From UBA7067 sp051880615 (GTDB lineage Bacteria > Bacillota > Clostridia > Oscillospirales > Acutalibacteraceae): a stretch of DNA of 64,000 bases. The stretch is from positions 1 to 64,000 of the forward strand of contig JBJEOH010000057.1 in the NCBI GenBank assembly GCA_051880615.1, read 5' to 3'. Below the pieces are notes generated by a model. It did not search any database. It saw only the letters and a program-made list of their open reading frames with translations, and had not been told where the DNA came from. Below are positions 8,293-17,296 of this stretch, one piece after another. Positions within the stretch are counted from its first letter, which is position 1; each line of letters starts with the position of its first letter. A program made the position numbers and the translations under genes.

Positions 8293-9507
8293 TTAGTTTT
8301 TGTCAGCGATGCAGGCAATGCCCGGAAGCACCTTACCCTCAAGATACTCAAGAGAAGCGCCGCCGCCTGTTGAGATGTGGCTCATCTTGTCGGCAAAGCC
8401 AAGCTGCATAACAGCCGCTGCACTGTCGCCGCCGCCGATGATTGTTGTTGCGTCTGTGTCTGCAAGTGACTGAGCAACTGCTATTGTACCCTTTGCAAGA
8501 GTCGGGTTCTCGAATACGCCCATAGGACCGTTCCATACAACAGTCTTAGCCGACTTAACAGCGTCAGCATAAAGCTTTGCTGTTTCAGAGCCGATGTCAA
8601 GACCCATCTTGTCAGCAGGGATTTCATTTGACGGTACATTCTCAACCTCGATTTCAGCGTCAATCGGCTCAGGGAAGCTTGCTGCGATTGTTGTATCAAT
8701 CGGAAGAAGAATCTTCTTGCCGAGGCTCTCAGCCTTGTCCATCATCTCTTTGCAGTAGTCAACCTTTGTGTCGTCAACAAGCGATGTGCCTGTTTCATAG
8801 CCCTTAGCCTTAAGGAATGTATAAGCCATACCGCCGCCGATGATGAGTGTGTCGCACTTCTCAAGAAGGTTTGAAATAACATTGAGCTTGTCAGCAACCT
8901 TTGCACCGCCGAGGATTGCAACAAACGGTCTAACCGGTGTTTCAACAGCGTTGCCGAGGTAGTTGATTTCCTTCTGCATAAGGTAGCCTACTGCTGTATC
9001 CTTGATGTGGTCTGTAACGCCTGCAGTTGAGCAGTGTGCTCTGTGTGCGCTGCCGAAAGCGTCCATAACATATACATCTGCAAGAGAAGCAAGCTCACTG
9101 CTGAACGGCTCGAGGTTCTTAGTTTCTTCTTTTCTGAAGCGTGTATTCTGAAGAAGAACAACATCGCCGTTGTTCATAGCGGCAACTGCTGCCTTAGCGT
9201 TCTCGCCTACAACCTCGTCGTCATTTGCGAAAACAACATTCTGTCCCAGAAGCTCAGAGAGTCTTACTGCAACAGGCGCAAGTGAGAACTTCTCTTCAGG
9301 GCCGTTCTTCGGCTTGCCGAGATGTGAGCAGAGGATAACCTTGCCGCCGTCTGAGATAAGCTTTTTGATTGTCGGGAGTGCAGCCTGAATTCTGTTGTCG
9401 TTTGTGATAACGCCGTCCTTGAGCGGTACATTGAAGTCACAGCGAACAAGAACTCTTTTGCCGTTTACATTGATGTCATCAACAGTTACTTTGCTTAAAA
9501 AATTCAT
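8293..9507 (-). CDS. pgk: Phosphoglycerate kinase
   Basis: Produces ATP and 3-phosphoglycerate from 1,3-bisphosphoglycerate. At 404 residues it is the usual size. The signature VLVRCDFNVPLKDG is near residues 19-32, the hinge AILGGAKVADK is in the middle, and GGGDSAAAV plus STGGGASLEYLEGK lie at the C-terminus. The RBS AAAGGAAG precedes ATG 9507. It has its own upstream region of about 500 bases. Confidence 0.97.
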   Translation of the reverse strand: MNFLSKVTVDDINVNGKRVLVRCDFNVPLKDGVITNDNRIQAALPTIKKLISDGGKVILCSHLGKPKNGPEEKFSLAPVAVRLSELLGQNVVFANDDEVVGENAKAAVAAMNNGDVVLLQNTRFRKEETKNLEPFSSELASLADVYVMDAFGSAHRAHCSTAGVTDHIKDTAVGYLMQKEINYLGNAVETPVRPFVAILGGAKVADKLNVISNLLEKCDTLIIGGGMAYTFLKAKGYETGTSLVDDTKVDYCKEMMDKAESLGKKILLPIDTTIAASFPEPIDAEIEVENVPSNEIPADKMGLDIGSETAKLYADAVKSAKTVVWNGPMGVFENPTLAKGTIAVAQSLADTDATTIIGGGDSAAAVMQLGFADKMSHISTGGGASLEYLEGKVLPGIACIADKN

Positions 9508-10013
9508 TTTAGTTCTTCCTTTCTTTTTGCTTTATTTACCCACAGAACATCATATAAATAAACGCTTGTGAATAAATTAACATTTATACTTTCATTTTAT
9601 AACATAATCAACCTTTACGCAAGTATCTCCCGAATGATTTTTTCAGAAATTTACCTTTTTTTAATATTTTGCCCGGTTGCTCTCCGAGATTTTTTCATCA
9701 TTACACACATTACACAGATAAACACAGCTGATACACAGCAGGCAAAATCCCCGAAAGCCGCATTATTACTGTATATTTCTATGGTTATACACACATACAC
9801 ACATATATTAACGACTTCATATATACGGCAGAGAGAAAATAAAAAAATTAACTTTATGTTTTTTTATTTTTTCTTTCTATTTTTATATATAAAGAAGTAA
9901 GGGTTTTATCTGTGTATCTGTGTAAATGCTTAAAAAACCACATAGCAATGGGAAATATTAAAGCTTTTGATGTGTGTATGATATGCGCATTGGTGTGTAG
10001 GCGTAGCTTGCTC
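9508..10013. other. AT-rich intergenic region between trmL and pgk
   Basis: A 506-base gap. It contains CA-rich stretches (ACACACATTACACAGAT, ACACATACACACATAT) and long A/T runs near 9840-9890. It must hold the pgk promoter, but I could not fix the boxes. A 110-codon + strand frame here has no RBS and an odd composition, and I do not call it a gene. Confidence 0.5.
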
Positions 10014-10508
10014 CTACCATTTCATCTTAGTAAGCTCGCCCTTGCATTTAAGCTCCGGGTATCCCCACTGCCTTAACACCTCATAAACGCCGACTGCAAC
10101 AGAGTTTGAAAGGTTAAGGCTTCTCGCCTCGTCAATCATCGGGATTCTCACCGTTGTGTCGGGGTTATTATGCAAAAGCTCCTCGGGCAATCCCTTTGTT
10201 TCCTTGCCGAACACAATGTACGCTCCGTCCGGATAGCTTATATCCGAATGAATATGTCTGGCTTTTGTGGAAAAATAATAATACGGCCCATTGGTTTTAG
10301 CAAAGAAATCGTCTATACCCTCATAAACGGTTATATCGACAAGGTGCCAGTAATCAAGACCTGCCCGCCTGACAGCTTTTTCGCTTATGTCAAAGCCCAA
10401 AGGCTTTACAAGGTGAAGCCTTGCGCCTGTTGCGGCACAGGTTCGGGCTATGTTGCCGGTATTTTGCGGAATCTCAGGCTCAATCAATACTATGTTCAGT
10501 TCGGGCAT
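10014..10508 (-). CDS. trmL: tRNA (cytidine(34)-2'-O)-methyltransferase, SPOUT family
   Basis: Methylates the wobble ribose of certain tRNAs with SAM. The 164 residues fit the minimal TrmL/CspR SPOUT fold: LIEPEIPQNTGNIARTC near the N-terminus, VFGKETKGLPEELL, and the knot segment RIPMIDEARSLNLSNSVAVGVYE. It stands alone, convergent to no obvious partner, with a divergent small gene 128 bases away. Confidence 0.93.
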   Translation of the reverse strand: MPELNIVLIEPEIPQNTGNIARTCAATGARLHLVKPLGFDISEKAVRRAGLDYWHLVDITVYEGIDDFFAKTNGPYYYFSTKARHIHSDISYPDGAYIVFGKETKGLPEELLHNNPDTTVRIPMIDEARSLNLSNSVAVGVYEVLRQWGYPELKCKGELTKMKW

Positions 10509-10636
10509 AAATAATCATTTCCTTTTTTACAAATTTTTCTTAAAATAAAGGTTTATAAATAAGCACTCGGGAGGGAAATATAATGACAGCGCGCAAAGCG
10601 TTAATTCTTTTTGGTGACATATGGAGGTGTTACAGC

Positions 10637-10819
10637 TTGAGCAAAAATGCGATGAATATTGCAAAGGGAGTTGTTGCAGGCGTGGCAACGGGAGTTCTTG
10701 TCGGATATGCAGGCAGTAAAATGGCAAAGAAAAATCCGAAGCAGATGAAGAAAAACGCCGGCAAAGCCATGAACGCAATGGGAGATTTCATAAGCGGAGT
10801 TTCGGCAATGTTTAAGTGA
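10637..10819 (+). CDS. Small glycine-zipper protein of about 60 residues
   Basis: A hydrophobic Gly-rich segment (IAKGVVAGVATGVLVGYAG) is followed by a Lys-rich stretch and a short amphipathic tail ending in MFK. I favour the TTG at 10637, which has GGAGGTG 7 bases upstream and gives the usual size and start of such clostridial proteins. An ATG at 10583 with GGGAGGG upstream would add 18 residues. It is probably a small membrane-associated protein. Its function is unknown. Confidence 0.65.
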   Translation: MSKNAMNIAKGVVAGVATGVLVGYAGSKMAKKNPKQMKKNAGKAMNAMGDFISGVSAMFK

Positions 10820-10831
10820 AGCTCGTATTCA

Positions 10832-10857
10832 GGGGGCGAACCTTTGTGTTCGCCCTG
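10832..10857 (+). terminator. Hairpin after the small glycine-zipper gene
   Basis: GGGGCGAAC pairs with GTTCGCCC 12 bases past the stop codon. There is no strong T-run, so termination strength is unclear. Confidence 0.45.
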
Positions 10858-10865
10858 CGTACACA

Positions 10866-10968
10866 ATGAAATTCATCTCCACTCTTCACTCTCCACTCTT
10901 CACTCTGCGGCATAGCCGCTCGGAGCAGCGAAGCTGCGACAACCACAATTATTCATTATTCAATCTTC
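10866..10968. repeat. CTCCACTCTTCACTCT-type intergenic repeat
   Basis: CTCCACTCTTCACTCT-type units followed by GCGGCATAGCCGCTCGGAGC and then ATTATTCATTATTC units. The same vocabulary occurs at 3.25, 13.2 and 15.97 kb. It lies directly at the 3' end of mnmA. Confidence 0.65.
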
Positions 10969-10969
10969 A

Positions 10970-12073
10970 TTATTCATTATTCATTTGCGCCGACAAAGTC
11001 GGCGCAATTATCGTTCCTCCTCCGACAACAACATCGCCGTCATACATAACAACAGCCTGTCCCGGTGTGATTGCCCTTTGCTTTTCGTCAAACTCCACCA
11101 TTATTCTGTTTTCATCAATCGGGTGAACGGTCGCTCTTGCCTCTTTTTGGCTGTAACGAGCCTTTGCGGTAACGCGCATCGGGGAGGTAAGCTTGTCTAT
11201 CGCAATAAAGTTGACATTATCGGCATAAAGCCTGTTAGTAAATAAATCCTCGTTTTCGCCGAGAGTCACAACGCCTGTTTCGGGGTTTTTGTCAAGCACA
11301 AAAATCGGGTGGGCGTAGCTTATGCCGAGACCCTTTCTCTGCCCTATTGTATAGTGTATTATACCCTTATGCGCGCCTAAAACAGTGCCGTCCTTGTAGA
11401 CAAAATCGCCCTGCTTTGATTTTACGCCGAGCGTATTTTCAATAAAGCCTGCGTAGTCTCCGTCAGGCACAAAGCAGATGTCCTGACTGTCGTGCTTTTT
11501 GGCGTTGATAAGCTCCTCTTCAAGTGCAATCTCTCTTGCGCGCTCCTTTGTGATGTTGCCCATCGGGAAAAGCGTATGCTCAAGCTCATACTGTGACAAA
11601 ACATACAGCACATAGGTCTGGTCCTTTTTGCTGTCCTCTGCCTTTTTCAGCAGATAACGCCCGCCAGCACTGTCATATTCTCTTTTTACATAGTGTCCCG
11701 TTGCTATCATATCATAGCCGAGCAGATTTGCACGCTCGATAAGCTTTGAAAACTTTATGTGCCTGTTGCACTCAATGCACGGGTTCGGGGTAAGTCCCCT
11801 GATATAATCATCGGCAAATTTCCCGATAACCTTTTCCTTGAATGTATCGCTGAAATTGAAAACATAGTGGTCAACACCAAGCTTGTAGGCTACACGGCGA
11901 GCGTCGTCCACATCGTCAAGCGAACAGCAGGTTTTTTCCTTAAGTCCTATATCCTCATTTGTATAAAGCCGAAGCGTTGCGCCGCAAACCTCATATCCCT
12001 GCTCCATAAGCAGAGACACCGTCACCGAGCTGTCAACGCCTCCGCTCATTGCAACCATTACTTTGTTGTTCAT
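10970..12073 (-). CDS. mnmA: tRNA-specific 2-thiouridylase
   Basis: Introduces the 2-thio group at U34 of tRNA-Lys, -Glu and -Gln. The PP-loop SGGVDSSV is at residues 10-17. The catalytic cysteines are in TPNPCIECNRHIKF and SQDICFVPDGDY, with YTIGQRKGLG downstream. It is 367 residues long from ATG 12073, which has AAGGG 9 bases upstream. A TTG three codons earlier is in frame but less likely. It lies downstream of argF with a hairpin between. Confidence 0.95.
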   Translation of the reverse strand: MNNKVMVAMSGGVDSSVTVSLLMEQGYEVCGATLRLYTNEDIGLKEKTCCSLDDVDDARRVAYKLGVDHYVFNFSDTFKEKVIGKFADDYIRGLTPNPCIECNRHIKFSKLIERANLLGYDMIATGHYVKREYDSAGGRYLLKKAEDSKKDQTYVLYVLSQYELEHTLFPMGNITKERAREIALEEELINAKKHDSQDICFVPDGDYAGFIENTLGVKSKQGDFVYKDGTVLGAHKGIIHYTIGQRKGLGISYAHPIFVLDKNPETGVVTLGENEDLFTNRLYADNVNFIAIDKLTSPMRVTAKARYSQKEARATVHPIDENRIMVEFDEKQRAITPGQAVVMYDGDVVVGGGTIIAPTLSAQMNNE

Positions 12074-12100
12074 ACAAACCAACCCTTAATTTACAGCATT

Positions 12101-12128
12101 ACCCGATAGGGTAAAATCCCTATCGGGT
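12101..12128 (-). terminator. Hairpin between argF and mnmA
   Basis: An 11-bp perfect stem, ACCCGATAGGG with CCCTATCGGGT, around a 6-base loop. It follows the end of the arginine cluster. The U-tract is poor on the minus strand. Confidence 0.55.
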
Positions 12129-12162
12129 GTAGTTTTAATATTTTATATTCAAATATGCACAA

Positions 12163-13071
12163 TCAGCCCTTGCCCATTGTTTTTACAAGAACTGCTTTCT
12201 GTGCGTGCAGGCGGTTTTCTGCCTCTTCAAAAATCTCCTTAGCGTGAGCCTCAAACACCTTCTCGGTGATTTCTTCCTCACGGTGAGCAGGCAGGCAGTG
12301 CTGAACCATACAATCCTCGTGAGCCGCAGCCATAAGCTCATCGTTAATCTGATAACCTGCAAAGGCTTTCTTTCTCTTTTCAGCTTCACCCTCCTGACCC
12401 ATTGAAGCCCATACATCAGTGATAAGCACATCGGCATTTACTGCGGCGTCAATCGGCTTGCGGTGCAGTTCAAAGCAGTCATAAGCTCCGGCAAAGTCGA
12501 GGATTTCCTGCGGCGGGTCGTAACCCTCGGGGCAGGCAACGGATACTGACATACCTGTTTTAAGTCCGCCGACAATGAGAGAGTTCATCATATTGTTTCC
12601 GTCACCGATAAAGCACATCTTGTGACCCTCAAGAGAGCCCTTGAATTCACGGATTGTCATAAGGTCGGCAAGCACCTGACACGGATGACAGAAATCGGTA
12701 AGGCCGTTGATAACAGGAATTGAGCCGTATTTTGCCAGATCCTCAACCTCTTTCTGCTCAAAGGTTCTTATCATTATTCCGTCAAGAAAGCGTGACAGCA
12801 CCCTTGCGGTGTCCTGAACAGGCTCACCTCTGCCGATTTGCATATCGCTTGCCGACAAAAACAGCGGATTGCCGCCGAGCTGATACATACCAACCTCAAA
12901 AGAAACCCTGGTTCTTGTTGACGCCTTCTGGAATATCATACCGAGGCTCTTGCCCTCAAGGTGCTTATGCGGAATATTGTGCTTCTGCTCGTATTTAAGC
13001 TGATCTGCAAGGTTTAAAATCTCAATAATTTCCTCTCCGCTCAGGTCGAGCAGCTTTAATAAATGCTTCAT
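12163..13071 (-). CDS. argF: Ornithine carbamoyltransferase
   Basis: Makes citrulline from ornithine and carbamoyl phosphate. Carbamoyl phosphate contacts are visible in STRTRVSFE, the HPCQVLADL segment and HCLPAHRE. It is 302 residues from ATG 13071. I prefer this to the start three codons upstream because AAAGGATG then serves as the RBS. It is last in the arg run (argG to argF), with a 173-base repeat-filled gap after argD. Confidence 0.95.
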   Translation of the reverse strand: MKHLLKLLDLSGEEIIEILNLADQLKYEQKHNIPHKHLEGKSLGMIFQKASTRTRVSFEVGMYQLGGNPLFLSASDMQIGRGEPVQDTARVLSRFLDGIMIRTFEQKEVEDLAKYGSIPVINGLTDFCHPCQVLADLMTIREFKGSLEGHKMCFIGDGNNMMNSLIVGGLKTGMSVSVACPEGYDPPQEILDFAGAYDCFELHRKPIDAAVNADVLITDVWASMGQEGEAEKRKKAFAGYQINDELMAAAHEDCMVQHCLPAHREEEITEKVFEAHAKEIFEEAENRLHAQKAVLVKTMGKG

Positions 13072-13129
13072 TTGTATCATCCTTTCGGTTGTTTATTATT
13101 GTATATTAATGTCATTAACTTAAGCACGG

Positions 13130-13244
13130 AACTATGTTGTAGGGAACGGTCAGCCTTGTTACGAGTATTTCTTAATTCAAAGAGCCGCAAAGCGGCGACA
13201 ACATTCTCTCCACTCTCCACTCTCCACTCTCTACTCTTAACTCT
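13130..13244. repeat. Dispersed intergenic repeats between argD and argF
   Basis: Contains GTAGGGAACGGTC, shared with the palindromic GGAACGGTCAAGACCGTTCC element at about 15.91 kb. CTCCACTCTCCACTC-type units follow, ending at the argD stop. Confidence 0.6.
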
Positions 13245-14417
13245 TTATAAAAGCGACTTCTTAAGAATTTCAAGTCCCTTATCTATATCCTCATAAGAGA
13301 TGTTGAGCGGCGGCAGCATACGCAGAAGATTTTTTGCCGTCAGAATCAGCAGTCCGTTTTCTACGCAGCGTGCGGCAACCTCTTTCGCATTGTCCTTTTC
13401 AAGCACAATTCCTATCATCAAGCCTAAGCCGCGCACCTGCGACACGCCGTCCATTTGCAGTAGCTTACTCTTTATGTATTCGCCCTTTTCGTTCACCTGC
13501 GATAAAAATTCGGGAGTATCAACTCTCTTTAAAATCTCAAGCGCACCTGCGCAGGCAACGGGATTGCCGCCAAAGGTTGTGCCGTGTGTTCCTGCTCCCA
13601 GAACATCAGAGAGCTTTTCACCGCACAGGCAAGCGCCGAACGGCAAGCCGCCGCCCAAGCCCTTAGCCGAGGTGATTATGTCAGGCTCTATGCCGTAGTT
13701 TTGATAGCAATAAAGCTTTCCTGTTCTGCCCACACCTGTCTGAACCTCGTCAATTACAAGCACAAGGTCATTCTCTCTGCAAAGCTTTTCGATGCCTTTC
13801 ACAAAATCCTGCTCAAGCGGCATAACGCCGCCCTCACCCTGAATAAGCTCCATCATAACGGCACAGGTTTTGTCGTTTACAAGAGCCTTTACGCTTTCAA
13901 TATCGTTCGCATCGGCAAACACAAAGCCTTCGGTAAACGGGAAAAAGTACTGATGAAAAACATCCTGCCCCGTTGCGGAAAGCGTTGTCACCGTTCTGCC
14001 GTGAAACGAATTTTTTAATGCTATAATCTCGTTCCTGCCCTCACCGTATTTGTCAAAGCTGTATTTTCTCGCAAGCTTTATTGCACACTCGTTGACCTCA
14101 GCGCCCGAATTGCCGAAAAACACCTTGTCAAAGCCTGTTTTAGTACAAAGCTGCTTTGCGCACTCAACCTGAACGGGGCTGTAATACAGGTTTGAAATAT
14201 GCTGAACCTTATTAAGCTGCTCGCTCACAGCCTTGACCCAGCCGTCATCACAGTACCCTAAGGCATTAACGCCTATGCCTGTGGTAAAATCTATATATTC
14301 TTTTCCGTCAATATCCTTTGCAACCGCACCCTTGCCGCTTTCAATCGCAACACCGAATCGACCGTAGGTGTGCATCATATATTTATTTTCGTCATTTTTT
14401 ATCTCATCAAATTTCAC
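13245..14417 (-). CDS. argD: Acetylornithine aminotransferase
   Basis: PLP-dependent transamination that gives N-acetylornithine. Fold type I class III features: GNSGAEVNECAIKLAR, NSFHGRT, VIDEVQTGVGRTG, and the PLP lysine in TSAKGLGGGLPFGA. I set the start at GTG 14417 (VKFDEIKNDENKYMMHTYGRF), with GAGGGTGA just upstream. The longer open frame to 14522 overlaps the GNAT gene deeply and has non-homologous sequence. This gives 390 residues, the family norm, with an 11-base overlap with the GNAT gene, so the two are translationally linked. Confidence 0.94.
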   Translation of the reverse strand: MKFDEIKNDENKYMMHTYGRFGVAIESGKGAVAKDIDGKEYIDFTTGIGVNALGYCDDGWVKAVSEQLNKVQHISNLYYSPVQVECAKQLCTKTGFDKVFFGNSGAEVNECAIKLARKYSFDKYGEGRNEIIALKNSFHGRTVTTLSATGQDVFHQYFFPFTEGFVFADANDIESVKALVNDKTCAVMMELIQGEGGVMPLEQDFVKGIEKLCRENDLVLVIDEVQTGVGRTGKLYCYQNYGIEPDIITSAKGLGGGLPFGACLCGEKLSDVLGAGTHGTTFGGNPVACAGALEILKRVDTPEFLSQVNEKGEYIKSKLLQMDGVSQVRGLGLMIGIVLEKDNAKEVAARCVENGLLILTAKNLLRMLPPLNISYEDIDKGLEILKKSLL

Positions 14418-14841
14418 TTTCGTCACCCTCTGCATCAAAGCTGTAAACCGTAAGGTCGTCGCACTTTTTCCAGCCGATTGACGGCCAGAAGGACTGACCC
14501 AGACCGTTATCCCTGAAAACAAAAATATGAGTTTTCTTTATTCCGTCCTCATAGAGCTTCTGCACCGCTGCGTCAGCCATTGCCCTTGCAATGCCGTGTC
14601 TGCGGTACTGCGGCAGAACCGCCATATGATGGATAAAGCCTCGTCTGCCGTCGTGCCCTGCAAGCACAGTTCCGACTATTTTATCGTCTATTATTGCAAC
14701 CTGACTCATACCCTCGTTTCTTCTCAGGTATTTTTCAAGGTTTTCGCGGCTGTCGGCATCGCTGAGCGCCCTTTTTGTGGTAATCTGCCAAAGAGCGTAA
14801 ATCTCGTCATATTGGCTGATTTTCATACTCTCAATTTTCAT
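14407..14841 (-). CDS. GNAT-family acetyltransferase inside the arg operon (YpeA-like)
   Basis: A 144-residue GNAT fold: VGTVLAGHDGRRGFIHHMAV, the acetyl-CoA loop QYRRHGIA, and a C-terminal WPSIGWKK. The pattern GHDGRRGxxxxxxVxPxxRxxGIA resembles the YpeA subgroup. It overlaps argD and follows argB by 27 bases, so it is cotranscribed with arginine genes. It could acetylate an arginine intermediate, or act as a small N-acetylglutamate synthase that primes the ArgJ cycle. The sequence alone does not show the substrate. Confidence 0.85.
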   Translation of the reverse strand: MKIESMKISQYDEIYALWQITTKRALSDADSRENLEKYLRRNEGMSQVAIIDDKIVGTVLAGHDGRRGFIHHMAVLPQYRRHGIARAMADAAVQKLYEDGIKKTHIFVFRDNGLGQSFWPSIGWKKCDDLTVYSFDAEGDESEI

Positions 14842-14868
14842 TGATAATCCCCAATCAAAAATTCTGAA

Positions 14869-15744
14869 TCAATAGAACATCGTTCCGATACCTTCATCGG
14901 AGAACATCTCAATAAGGATTGAATGCTTTATTCTGCCGTCGATAATATGCGCGCGCTTAACACCCTGGCGCACAGCCTCAACACAGCAGTTGATTTTCGG
15001 TATCATACCGCCGCTGATGATTCCGTCCTTTTTAAGGCTTGGAACCTCGCTGACATTTACAACCGGAATCAGCGTGTTTTCATCGTCCTTATCCCTCAGC
15101 AGTCCTCTTATATCCGTCATCAGAATAAGCTTGCACGCACCGAGCTTTGCGGCTATTTCTGCCGCCGCAATATCCGCGTTGATGTTATATACCTCGCCCT
15201 TGTAGCCGCCTGCAATAGTCGAAATTATCGGCACATATCCCTTATCAATCAAGTCCTGAATCGGCTTTGTGTTGACCTCGGTTATCTCGCCGACAAAGCC
15301 TAAATCATCAGCGGCGATAAGCTTTTCAGCCATCAACATTTTGCCGTCAAGACCGCAAAGTCCCATAGCCTTGCCGCCCTGCATTTCAAGGTGCTGAACA
15401 AGGCTTTTGTTGACCTTTCCTGCAAGCACCTGCTGAACTATGTCAATCGTTTCCTCGTCGGTAACTCTCATACCGCCGACAAATTCACTCTTTTTGCCTA
15501 TCTTTTTAAGCATTGAACTTATCTCAGGACCGCCGCCGTGAACCAGCACAACATTGATTCCGACAAGCTGCATAAGCACAATATCGCTCATAACCGCGCT
15601 TTTAAGCTCGGGGCTTATCATTGCGTTGCCGCCGTATTTTACGACTATTGTCTGTCCTGCATATCTTTGAATATACGGCAGTGCCTGCACAAGCACCTGC
15701 GCACGGTTTTCATTTTTCAAATCCATAGATTTTTCACTTTCCAT
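14869..15744 (-). CDS. argB: Acetylglutamate kinase
   Basis: Phosphorylates N-acetylglutamate. Amino acid kinase motifs: VVKYGGNAM, VLVHGGGPEIS, NINADIAAAEIAAKL, LMTDIRGLL and ISGGMIPKI. The length is 291 residues. The start may be ATG 15744 or the ATG six codons later (MDLKNENRAQV). Neither has a strong RBS. This enzyme is often the arginine feedback point, and the short N-terminus leaves that open here. Confidence 0.95.
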   Translation of the reverse strand: MESEKSMDLKNENRAQVLVQALPYIQRYAGQTIVVKYGGNAMISPELKSAVMSDIVLMQLVGINVVLVHGGGPEISSMLKKIGKKSEFVGGMRVTDEETIDIVQQVLAGKVNKSLVQHLEMQGGKAMGLCGLDGKMLMAEKLIAADDLGFVGEITEVNTKPIQDLIDKGYVPIISTIAGGYKGEVYNINADIAAAEIAAKLGACKLILMTDIRGLLRDKDDENTLIPVVNVSEVPSLKKDGIISGGMIPKINCCVEAVRQGVKRAHIIDGRIKHSILIEMFSDEGIGTMFY

Positions 15745-16036
15745 TCTTCATTTTTCATTGCGGCGAAGCCGACTTTGGGGCAATGTTGTCAGTTTAAGCG
15801 CAGAAACCCGAAACGAGGTCGTAGGGAACTAGCTTGCCTGTTCCGGTTCGCTCTGCTGAATGTTTTACTCTATCCCGTTTTTGTTTAAAATCGTAGTAAC
15901 TGCGACTATCCCGGAACGGTCAAGACCGTTCCCTACAACCTCGTTGTGAGTATTATTTAATTCGGAATCCCGAATTATCTCCACTCTCAACTCTCCACTC
16001 TTCACTCTTAACTCTCCACTCTGCGGCGTAGCCGCG
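15745..16036. repeat. Repeat-rich gap between argB and argJ
   Basis: Contains a palindrome GGAACGGTC-AA-GACCGTTCC at about 15914-15933. It also has CGTAGGGAACTAG and GTTCCCTACAAC segments related to 13.13 kb, then CTCCACTCTCAACTCTCC-type units and GCGGCGTAGCCGC. No ORF here looks real. It may be a mobile noncoding element inserted inside the operon. Confidence 0.6.
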
Positions 16037-17263
16037 TCAGGTTCTGTAGTCGCCGTTAATTTTTACATAATCATATGTCAAATCACAGCCGTAAGCCTCG
16101 GCATAGGCTGTGCCGTCTTTTAAATCAATCTTTATCGTTATTTCCTTTTCGCTGAGGATTTCCTTTGCAAGCTCCTCGCTGAATTCAATTCCTGCTCCGT
16201 TTTCGCACACGGGCAGCTCACCGGCACTTGACACAAACGACAAATCAACCTTGTTTATGTCAACGGCCATACCCGAATATCCTATCGCACAAAGCACACG
16301 ACCCCAGTTTGCATCCTCGCCAAACATAGCCGCTTTTAAAAGGCTTGAGCAGATTACCGACTTAGCAACGCCCTTGGCATCCTTTTCCGTCTTTGCGTTT
16401 GAAACAGAGCAAATCAAAAGCTTTGTTGCACCCTCGCCGTCGCCTGCAAGCTTTTTCGCAAGAGCCTTGCACAGCACGGTCAGAGCCTTTACAAAGGTAT
16501 TGTAATCCTCATTCTTCTGCGTTATTTCAGCGTTGCCTGCAAGACCGTTTGCCATAAGCGCAAGCGTGTCGTTTGTTGAGGTATCGCCGTCAACGCTCAC
16601 CATATTGTAGCTTACCTCAGCCGCCTCAAGCAGCGCTTCTCTGAGCATATCGGATGATATAGCCGCGTCGGTTGTAACAAAGCTGAGCATTGTTCCCATA
16701 TTAATATGTATCATACCGCTGCCCTTTGCAATGCCGCCGATTGTGACTGTTTTGCCGCCAAGCGTAAAGGAGACAGCCGCCTCTTTTTTTACGGTGTCGG
16801 TTGTCATAATCGCCTCTGCGGCATCAGTGCCGCCCTGCTTTGAAAGCGATTGCGCAAGAGCTGATATATTATTTTCAATCGGCTCAATCGGCAATATCTG
16901 TCCAATAACTCCGGTTGAAGCAACGATAACATCGTTTTCGTCAATGCCGAGCGCACCAGCCGCAAGAGCGCACATTTTCTCCGCCTTTAAGGCGCCGTCA
17001 AAGTTGCAGGTGTTGGCATTGCCGCTGTTTGCGATGACTGCTCTTGCAATGCCGTTTTCAAGGTGCTTTTTCGTAACCTCTATTGTTGAGGATTTAACAA
17101 GATTTTTTGTAAAGATTGCCGCCGCATTGCACGGAACCTCGCAGTAAATCAGTGCTAAATCCTTTTTAGTTGTATTAGTCGGCTTTATAGATGCGCATAT
17201 GCCGCCCGCCGTAAAGCCCTGCGGAGTTGTCACCGTGCCGTTGTCTATAAATTTAATCTCCAT
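16037..17263 (-). CDS. argJ: Bifunctional ornithine acetyltransferase / N-acetylglutamate synthase
   Basis: Recycles the acetyl group from acetylornithine to glutamate. It is a self-cleaving Ntn-like enzyme: KGSGMIHINMGTMLSFVTTD contains the cleavage Thr (GT-ML, about residue 191). Other marks are ANSGNANTCN, VASTGVIGQ and EDANWGRVL. It is 408 residues long and ATG 17263 is well placed. Whether it is mono- or bifunctional cannot be read from sequence. The nearby GNAT gene is relevant to that question. Confidence 0.95.
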   Translation of the reverse strand: MEIKFIDNGTVTTPQGFTAGGICASIKPTNTTKKDLALIYCEVPCNAAAIFTKNLVKSSTIEVTKKHLENGIARAVIANSGNANTCNFDGALKAEKMCALAAGALGIDENDVIVASTGVIGQILPIEPIENNISALAQSLSKQGGTDAAEAIMTTDTVKKEAAVSFTLGGKTVTIGGIAKGSGMIHINMGTMLSFVTTDAAISSDMLREALLEAAEVSYNMVSVDGDTSTNDTLALMANGLAGNAEITQKNEDYNTFVKALTVLCKALAKKLAGDGEGATKLLICSVSNAKTEKDAKGVAKSVICSSLLKAAMFGEDANWGRVLCAIGYSGMAVDINKVDLSFVSSAGELPVCENGAGIEFSEELAKEILSEKEITIKIDLKDGTAYAEAYGCDLTYDYVKINGDYRT

Positions 17264-17296
17264 TTAAGTACCCTCTTTCAGTGAAACAAGTGTCAA

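Noticed and set aside
9568..9900. 110-codon + strand ORF
   Set aside because: No RBS, Phe/Ile/Tyr-heavy composition as expected from AT-rich noncoding DNA, no domain.
14407..14841. Annotating the GNAT gene as argA
   Set aside because: The fold is general and no residue specific for glutamate binding can be named.
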